The translations under genes and the position numbers were made by a program. Positions 20,127 to 27,244 of a stretch of 27,244 bases of DNA are shown piece by piece. Source of the stretch: Priapulus caudatus (Eukaryota; Priapulida; Priapulimorpha; Priapulimorphida; Priapulidae); contig NW_014577371.1 in assembly GCF_000485595.1 (NCBI RefSeq), forward strand, positions 437,373 to 464,616, in the 5' to 3' direction. Each line of letters starts with the position of its first letter. The first letter of the stretch is position 1. The notes beneath the pieces are model-generated. The model was given only the letters and a program-made list of their open reading frames with translations, had not been told where the DNA came from and searched no databases.

Positions 20127-20812
20127 CTATTTCTACATTTGCGTTACGGTTAATGGAACGTTGACTATAGCAATCACAGACTGCGCCGTATCAATGTACC
20201 TGATGAAACTTCCCAACAGAGGACAGAATGGAAAATACTCATATACGTTAGGTAAAGGTTCGCCCATTTAAAATGTGCTAATGCGCGTAACGAACGTCTA
20301 GTAGGTGGCTGATTAAACCTTTTCAGTGTAAACTCGTGTCGTAGCCACTCAATATAGTCTGCTATCACAATGGTGTTTATTGTCACTTCTGTGCACCGCA
20401 TGTGACCTACCGATTAAGATCAAGTCACATTTCAAAGCGCTATTAATGCTGCTTTGAACGATTGCTATATAATATTTATGCCAACATTAAAGCAACATTC
20501 TCGGCCGTATTAGCCCTTACTTATGCATGATTTTAAGAAGGTTGACGTTTCACCGCATTCTAATGCGGGTCTCTTTTGTAAGCAAGGTAACTTATTTTTT
20601 ACCTCTTTTTTTTAAACGGTACGCTCCTTTTTACCGTTTGGACAGATATACATTTGGCAAAGCAGTTAAACTTGTTAGGCCCTATTATGTGTTAACGGAA
20701 GCATTACCGGCAGTCCGATGACCTTCAGATCTTGTGCTATTGGGTTCAACTTTTACCTCGATCATTGCTGTTGGGTTCACCAACGCAACCGATACTGGTG
20801 TGGTTCAGCTAC
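20127..20812. other. Unique non-coding sequence
   Basis: No gene is recognised. The best frames are 75 codons on the minus strand (20174-20401) and 64 codons on the plus strand (20527-20721). Neither shows a domain. Confidence 0.45.
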
Positions 20813-20890
20813 AGAGTGACTTAGCTCGGTTGTAGCATTCCTAGTTTGAACACGTCTCTGGTTCAATTCTATTGTACATGGGAAAGGCAC
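20813..20890 (+). other. Degenerate tRNA-like sequence (A and B box)
   Basis: TAGCTCGGTTG at 20822-20832 resembles the tRNA D-arm/A-box consensus and GGTTCAATTCT at 20860-20870 resembles the B box. The boxes are 38 bases apart, a little shorter than in a normal tRNA, and I cannot pair the acceptor stem. It is best read as a tRNA pseudogene or the head of a tRNA-derived SINE. A chance match is possible. Confidence 0.35.
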
Positions 20891-21213
20891 GATATTAACC
20901 TGCTAAGGAGTCATTATATTTGCACAATAAACTCAGAAAACTACAAATTCCAATTTCACACATTTCACGCATAAACGAGCAATTTTGTTTACGGTGGGTT
21001 TATGTCCTCGTGCCATCAGATCAGATCTGGTGTCTCTAGGTGCGAGAGGGTTGAGAGTGTTTGCTCCCTTGGTATGACTTTGTTATGGTTTGTATCGTAG
21101 GGTAACACGGTATAGCGCTAATCATGCATATTGGTGCCTATAAGTTTTCGCGTGTTCTGTTGAGAAAACTAGCGCGCGTAGCCATGACGTTACCGTGAAT
21201 GCAACTATATATG
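20891..21213. other. Unique non-coding sequence
   Basis: Nothing recognisable apart from ordinary AT-rich sequence. Confidence 0.4.
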
Positions 21214-21250
21214 AGGAGTGTCATATTACAGATTATATTATGACACTCCT
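21214..21250. repeat. Perfect 12-bp inverted repeat (hairpin)
   Basis: AGGAGTGTCATA (21214-21225) and its exact reverse complement TATGACACTCCT (21239-21250) flank a 13-base AT-rich loop. No T-run follows and no gene precedes it, so there is no reason to call it a terminator. Confidence 0.8.
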
Positions 21251-21558
21251 GACTATATGTAATGTCGCTACATTGTGTTTGCCAACAATAAAAGTAACCG
21301 TATGTATATGTGGCATGTTTAAACTGCGAGGGGAAGCCAACTGCACGTATATTAGCGTGCTTCTTTTTGCGAAAAAACTAATAAAATCTAGCGATGCAAC
21401 AGGCGACTAATGACCGATTGTCATCAAACATTGTGAGAAACGAACGCAGCATCGCACGCAGCAAGCGCAAATGCATTTACGTTCGTCAGAATTGCAATCA
21501 AGGCAGCATTCGCGTTGCAAATAATTTCCAGAGAAAGAACAGTAAAATATCAGCCTCG
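21251..21558. other. Unique non-coding sequence
   Basis: A 134-codon plus-strand frame (21394-21798) begins here and overlaps two minus-strand frames of about 87 and 113 codons. None has a recognisable domain. The frame's second half runs through the TTCACACGAG region and I do not treat it as a gene. Confidence 0.4.
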
Positions 21559-22136
21559 TTCACACGAGACCTCGTATTTATGAAGAATAACGGTATCGCG
21601 AAAGTACCCGAATCTGAGACCAAATACGCGGCCGAGCGTGTCACGACGCTGCAGTCCACCGCTGCCCCACACAGAGGATCCACCAGCGTACCTCCTTGTG
21701 CGCAGCGAGCGCGAGAGAGTAACAAGTTCCAAGCTGCAACAACACATGAGCTCGAAGTAAACAGATGCGAACGCGCCACAGCAACGTGCCCGGGATAACA
21801 TACGTAAAGGCACTGGTCGCGCGCTTCAGACAGTTCCAATCGTCGCGCTACACCTGGAACTGTCGAGCGCGGACCAGTCTATTAAAAATACGCGGCTCTA
21901 GAAATGCCGGTATTATGGGCGTTCACACGAGGAGAATGAAGGCGGTCCAAAGATCCGGTGATTTCTCGAAGCACAGGCAAAATTATTCGGCAGGTCTGGA
22001 AGGCCTCCGTTATTACATGTAAAATACTCGTGGAATCTCGTGGTTAAGATACCTGTATTCTTGGCCCGCCGCGTCGTATTTGCCTCGTGTGAATACGCCT
22101 TAAGATAATCACCGGAATTTTCTTGCTTCGTGTGAA
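21559..22136. repeat. Region with recurring TTCACACGAG motif in both orientations (MITE-like)
   Basis: TTCACACGAG occurs forward at 21559-21568 and 21922-21931. In reverse orientation CTCGTGTGAA is at 22084-22093 and TTCGTGTGAA at 22127-22136. The outer pair sits next to CTCGTATTTAT (left) and CGTCGTATTTG (right). Inverted outer motifs about 0.5 kb apart resemble the ends of a small non-autonomous DNA transposon, but I could not establish clean terminal inverted repeats or a target duplication. Confidence 0.35.
21813..21877. repeat. Long imperfect inverted repeat (hairpin)
   Basis: The left arm (21813-21838, CTGGTCGCGCGC... to CAGTTCCA) pairs with the right arm (21855-21877, TGGAACTGTCGAGCGC... 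to CCAG) around a 16-base GC-rich loop. There is one mismatch near the base and a small bulge. It lies within the TTCACACGAG region. Confidence 0.8.
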
Positions 22137-23226
22137 CCGAGCCGGTACTTGCGGATGAGGGTCTGCCGCGAAAAATAGTAAAAGTGGCGTTTTTTTTACA
22201 CCAGAGCCGGGCCGTAGATCTCGCTGCTTTGGTGTTTTGTTAAAGTTATATAATCCAACATCGGCATCCCGACAAACCAAATGTCGAACACCGGAACAAC
22301 ATTTCTAAAACTCTGCTCACACGAATGTCATCTGTTTAATTAATTATAACCATTCTACAAATTTGCCCAAGACATGTGTAATGGCCACTGCAATCTAAGT
22401 CATTCACTGCCAATTGTCGATAATATTACGTCATTCATCTCAATTTCCGGTAAATAGCGGTTCCGTTCGTCGCATGTGCGTGCCGGCAGGACATGCATTA
22501 TCGATTTAGATTAATCTATAGTATAATAATCGCGTAAGTTCAAATCGATCCGAGTTCATCCGGTATTTCCGTCAACCGACGTAATTATTCGGCTTTTATT
22601 CATCAGAATTAATACCCAAAGTGAAAGAACACCAACGTAAGAGAAAAAAAACACAGCATTTCATATCACTTTTTCCTATCTACTGAATTTATTGATATAC
22701 CCACTATGGAGTAGTAACAGCTAACTATACTAATGAACAACAAGCTTGTCCGAGCGCGAGTTAGAAGTTAACTCTGGCAAAAGCTCTTTTCCCCATGCCG
22801 CATCTTGACTCGGCAGCCATCCACTACCGCTGCCACCATCTGCTGGCCACCATAAGCTAATCGACGTGTAAATAAAGTATATCCCAGCGCGCAATCTACA
22901 TCGTCCTTGTCATGATACATTACACAACAGAAATCAAGATATCGGCACCGGGCCTGCTCGATAGAAGGGGCTTCCGAGCGAGAAAGATTCTGCTATAAAT
23001 GAAAATTATCGCTTGGTAAATTTGTTCGAAGACATATACTGGCGTGTTGGCGGACCATGCAGCGTAAGAATGTCTGGCGACATAATCGCCCCTTGGGGCG
23101 CAGGTAAGAGTCCCGGAATCTGAACAGCTCTATATCGCAGTTGCTATAGCGCATGTCGCGAACCAGACACCTCTATAGTCCACGGAATGTAGAGATGAAG
23201 TCAATTTCGTCGCATTAAAACGAATA
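21993..23226. repeat. ~1.2-kb direct repeat, copy 1
   Basis: The same sequence recurs at 26178-27244. Long shared blocks include GTCATCTGTTTAATTAATTA, TTGTCGATAATATTACGTCA, CATGCATTATCGATTTAGAT, AATCGATCCGAGTTCAT, ACCCACTATGGAGT, CAGCGCGCAATCTACATCGT, TCTGAACAGCT and CAATTTCGTCGCATTAAA. No open frame of note lies within it, so it is a non-coding repeat or duplicated segment. No LTR-type terminal TG..CA ends were seen. Confidence 0.93.
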
Positions 23227-24460
23227 GATTCGCCTTGAATATGAATAGACTATTGACAGTTCGTTGCAGTAGGTCGGCTAATTGAGACATTCAATATTAT
23301 CAAAACGGTTTCTATCTTTTTTCAGGCACACAAACCTTATATTCGATGTACAGCACGCGTTTCGCTCACTACGTGTGTGTTTGAGCGGCGCCGCGACGTC
23401 GCGTGCGTGCGTCGTCGCGTGCTGCGCCGAACGACTGCGCGATCAGGTGTGTGTGCGTGGACGTACAGTGCGCGTGTGGGAACTAATCATTTAAAAAAAC
23501 AACCATTTTAACATACCCATGTTAATTCACGTCTCTTGAAGAACATACGAAATTAAACTATTTTTCTGTTTATCAGCTTCCGTCCTCGATACTGTTAACG
23601 GGCGTGTGGCGTAGCGCCAATTTTGAAACCTCGCGATGACTGTAAAAATGCAGACCAAAGGTCGGCTCTATTCACGGTGTCCATCGTCGCTATTATTAGC
23701 CACAGCGCAAAGATGATTGATTTTGCTGTTATCGGGTGGTTTAAGAGCCGTGTAGATGCTGTCGTATTTAACGGTTAGTAATGTCAAGTTCGCATTTCCC
23801 CCTAAATCTACCGATGAATGCTAGGTATTTGGCGCTCGATTATCAGATGGACCATTGCATTTTTATTTGTGGCCATAAACTGCCGGGAAAATGCGAGTAT
23901 GATAATGTTAGCCGTGTCGTCCGGCAGTGCGTTCACGTGTACAGAAATCCTGGAATTGGATGACGTCGGGGCTTGTGTGGTTTTCTCGTTCACTCAAAGA
24001 TACCGAAACCATCGATAGGAACGTGTGGTGAAGGCGTGCGTGAATCTGGGCAGTGTATTTAGTTGGTGATTGTCAGCCAGCCGTGAAACACCGAGGTGAG
24101 CCGTTTCATCTTACTCAACCAATTGGAAAGACGTTTAAACACTACGTTAACAGTACTAACCGTCGAAAACTGAGCAGGCATCTTATTACTGAGCCAGATG
24201 GACACGCTCGAAATGTTTATCTACAAACGGAACACCGCCAAGACAAAAAACTCGCGAACGACACAACTACCATTAAGCGCATAATTTTGTTGGTTATTGC
24301 AAGACACTCATAAGAGAGACTTTAATTATTTACAACAACAAAAAATTTTAGCCATCGAACCAGAATGTAGGCCAAATTAAGGAATAATTGAGTGAAAAAA
24401 TAAAATTAATGTGCCTGTGCGCGCTGCGGCCGTTGTATAGGTGTTGCTTATCGTAGTGTA
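23227..24460. other. Unique sequence with a small CpG-rich patch
   Basis: Around 23385-23480 CpG is dense (GGCGCCGCGACGTCGCGTGCG-type words), in contrast with its AT-rich surroundings. A 70-codon frame (23282-23494) crosses it but has no domain. Overlapping frames at 23781-24018 on both strands are at chance length. I see no other supported feature. Confidence 0.45.
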
Positions 24461-24500
24461 TGTATGTGTGTTGGTGTGTTGTGTGGTGTGTGTGTGGTGG

Positions 24501-24531
<31 letters not shown>

Positions 24532-24662
24532 TGTGTGTTGTGTGTGTGTGTGCGTGTGTGTGTGTGTGTGTGTGCGCGCGCGTACGCGTGTGTAAGTGCG
24601 TGCGCGGGCTTGTGTGCGTGTGCGTGCGTACGTGCACGCTCGCGCGCGTGTGTGTGGGTGGT
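24461..24662. repeat. Compound (GT)n microsatellite
   Basis: GT repeats with GTGG and GC interruptions run for about 200 bp, with a GCGCGCGCGTACGCGTG patch near 24573-24591. The Cys-Val and Thr-His frames across it are repeat artefacts. Alternating purine-pyrimidine sequence of this kind favours Z-DNA. Confidence 0.95.
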
Positions 24663-26177
24663 TGAGGTAATTATTATAGTGGCCTTTGAAATTCACACAA
24701 TAATTGAATTATAAATCTTCTCGCGATTTATAACGAAAATAATAGTTGTTTTACTTACAAATATGACGAACGTGATGATTAGGACGCAAATTATGAATAT
24801 AAACTATATTATATTTATGCATAAATTATGCAAATATGTTCCAGTCATAGTGATATTCCAAATACCTTTCACGAGCTTTCAGAGCAACGCCGATAAGACG
24901 CTGTTAAGAAAGTTAAAATCGTGAGTTAAATGTATTTTTGAAATTCTATTATGTCCCGCCTGTACTCGATTTCCATATATAGAGTCAGATGAAATCTACA
25001 ATTGAAACGTTCACCGACTGTTATATTGACGTCTTGCACACGCATAACCTCTGCTGTAAATAGCATAGGCTGTACATTTGAACATTTATCTTGCGGCGTG
25101 TTACACACGCGGCACTAGTGTCAATTGAATAGAAAGCGTTAGCTTTCTACATCACTATCTATCAGCCCCGGAACATGTATTACCGCCCCCCCACCACCAC
25201 TGAGTGCATAGCAGACGACGACTGAAAGGGAAAATGTACTCGTAACTGACATCCCAAATGGCATAAATAGAACCACAAAGTGAATCAATTATAGCGCAAA
25301 ATATGTATGCGTTCTTGCGTCTATCCGCGAGCACGTGTAAGTCGATGTATTCGTGTGACTGTGTCCAGTGAATATGTAACTAACCGAGCACAGGCGGTTT
25401 GTGCAGCCAGCGTACATTGCAAGCAGCTCAAAATTTGGATGAGAATATAGTAAAACCTGTGCGTACGAACTGTGTCTGTTTAACGAAATTTTTTAAAATA
25501 TCCCGTTACAGTTATTAAATGCAGCAGCGCAAGTACCTCAAAACTTACGTCGCGACACGATAAAAGCATGATATGCATACATGCTGTTAAATTTTCTTAC
25601 AGCTAGAAGCATCAATGTAGGATGCAATTAAGTCATCAGGTAAAACAAAAATATGCGTGAAAGTGTCATACGAGATTGTTTCAACCAATGAGCGTAGACT
25701 GCATGTGCATTAAATATGGTACAAGCTAAAGTTTTAAACATTTTTTTGTGGCGTGTTAGGCACTCAGTCCGCATTTAAGATGAATAGAATGCATTACGTT
25801 TCTGAATCATTGGCCATGGACTAGATGCGAACATTTACCGTAAATTTACACTGCGATCGGGTTGGTCACTGTGGGATGAGCATATATCATTCTCGATCCC
25901 ACCGCCATATTTGCGTTTGAGTAGCGCATATAATACTATAATGCCACATATATGAGACAACACTAATTTATTCCTGTAGTAATTACGCCCACATCAATGC
26001 ATCGCAGACGCCGATGTAAGTGGCAAGTTCGCGTGTGAGTCGAAGCCAACGAGCCGGCTGTATATATATGCCACTGCAGACTGACATTACGCCATGATTG
26101 ATGACGTCGGTGTAGACTAACACGTTGTGATTCGGTATCGCCGTTAGTTCGTACTAGTATCAATAATAACCGACATA
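24663..26177. other. Unique non-coding sequence
   Basis: I find no gene, RNA or clear repeat in about 1.5 kb. Frames of 60-66 codons on the minus strand (24926-25108, 25963-26163) show no domain. A C-run (CCGCCCCCCCACCACCAC) lies at 25182-25199. Confidence 0.5.
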
Positions 26178-27244
26178 GTCTGGGAAGCCTCGTATTTACA
26201 TGAAATACCGGATCTGTTTAGATACCGTATTTCTTGGGCCTCGTATTTTGCCTCGTGTGAACGCTAAATACCGGATTTCTTGCTACGTGTGAACGCGGCT
26301 ATTGTTTGCGCGAAATAGTAATGCGTTTTTTTTTTACGACACACGCTGCTTTGTGTTTTGTTAAATATTAATAATATCCACCGAGAAACCAAATGCCGAA
26401 CACCGAACAACATTTCTAAACTCTCTCCACACACAATGTCATCTGTTTAATTAATTATAAACCATTCTAAAAATTTGCCCAAGACATGTAGTAATGCACA
26501 CTGCAATCTAGTCATTCACGCACAAATTGTCGATAATATTACGTCATTCACTTCAATCCGGTTAAATAAAGGGTAATTCCGTCGTCCCATGTGCGTCCGC
26601 AGACATGCATTATCGATTTAGATTATCTAGTAAATAGATGGCGTAATTAAATCGATCCGAGTTCATGTATTCCGTCAACCTAATTATGCCTTTTATTCAA
26701 TCTAAATAATACCACATGTGAAAGACACCAACGTAGAGAAAAAAACACCGCATTTCATATCATTTTTCCTATGACTGAAATTTATTGAATACCCACTATG
26801 GAGTTGAGGTAACAGGCTAACTATCTAAGAGAAACAAGCTTGTCCCGAGTAGAATTACCCTGGCAAAACCTTTTCCCATCCGGCTCTGCTGCAGCATCCA
26901 CTACCTGCCATCTGCTGCAACATGAGTAAGACTGTATAAAGTATACCAGCGCGCAATCTACATCGTCTTGTCATATATCATTACACAACACGAAATCAAA
27001 TATCGTCACCGCCTGCTCGAAGAAGGGCTTTCGAGCGAGAAACGATTCTGCTATAATGAAATTACGCTTGGAAGTGTCGAAGACATTCTGCGTGTTCACC
27101 ATTCAAGAGAAGTGCTGCGACATAATCGCCCTTGCGCGAGGTAAGAGTCCGGAATCTGAACAGCTTATACGCAGTGTATAGCGATTGCAGCAACTCTATA
27201 TCCACGTAATGTAAATGAATGCAATTTCGTCGCATTAAACGATA
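26178..27244. repeat. ~1.2-kb direct repeat, copy 2, indel-rich and reaching the window end
   Basis: This copy is collinear with 21993-23226 but about 167 bases shorter. Much of the difference is loss of one or two bases, often from short runs: CACCGGAACAAC becomes CACCGAACAAC, ATCGTCCTTGTC becomes ATCGTCTTGTC, and GAGTCCCGGAATC becomes GAGTCCGGAATC. Substitutions and some insertions also occur. Similarity continues to the last base, so the true end is outside the window. Confidence 0.93.

Noticed and set aside
19547-20164. 205-codon Ser-Leu rich frame
   Set aside because: It is the translation of the CT microsatellite.
21214-21250. Hairpin as a transcription terminator
   Set aside because: There is no upstream gene and no T-run, and the context is eukaryotic.
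21394-21839. 134-codon plus-strand and 113-codon minus-strand overlapping frames
   Set aside because: Both strands are open over the same interval, which is GC-richer and so has fewer stops. Neither has a recognisable domain, and the interval contains hairpin and transposon-like motifs.
25075-25810. Weak similarity between GGCGTGTTA-containing stretches near 25095 and 25750
   Set aside because: Only scattered short matches; it does not rise clearly above background by eye.
21993-27244. The two 1.2-kb copies as LTRs of a second retrotransposon
   Set aside because: No PBS, polypurine tract, TG..CA ends or pol motifs were found between them.

Overview
The window looks like repeat-dominated, non-coding nuclear DNA of a multicellular animal, most likely an invertebrate. 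The grounds are a decayed Ty3/gypsy LTR retrotransposon, a long satellite array, many large microsatellites (CA, CT, GGAT, GATA, GT), a run of assembly Ns, and no compact gene arrangement. I cannot name the species. I found no intact host protein-coding gene, no rRNA gene and no convincing functional tRNA. All long open frames are satellite or microsatellite artefacts, retrotransposon debris, or isolated frames with no recognisable domain.

Layout. 1-1348: AT-rich unique sequence with one short repeat cluster. About 1349-8172: a tandem satellite of roughly 540-bp units, about 12.6 copies. Each unit holds two diverged copies (A and B) of a ~120-bp sub-repeat, and each sub-repeat opens with the palindrome GCGCATGCGC, the core of an NRF-1-type site. 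Variant patterns show a 3.31-kb higher-order duplication inside the array. About 8187-14312: one Ty3/gypsy element on the minus strand with two ~302-bp LTRs about 7% diverged, a PBS, a polypurine tract, and a pol that has lost most of RT and RNase H and the last catalytic residue of integrase. An unusually long region of about 2.07 kb with no identifiable env lies between pol and the 3' LTR. 14313-14516: TATAGA-type microsatellite. 14517-21200: mostly unique sequence interrupted by a 124-bp tandem duplication, a possible non-LTR 3' tail, large microsatellites, a 25-N gap and a ~450-bp pyrimidine tract. 21200-27244: hairpins, a recurring TTCACACGAG motif, and a ~1.2-kb direct repeat (21993-23226 and 26178-27244). 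The second copy of that repeat is about 13% shorter through many small deletions and runs into the window end.

Nothing here forms a gene pathway. The most unusual signals are the satellite with 25 regularly placed NRF-1-like palindromes, the position of the LTR element exactly at the satellite edge with a long unexplained 3' region, and the degraded 1.2-kb duplicate at the end. That duplicate may be either a mobile or segmental duplication or an unpolished assembly artefact.
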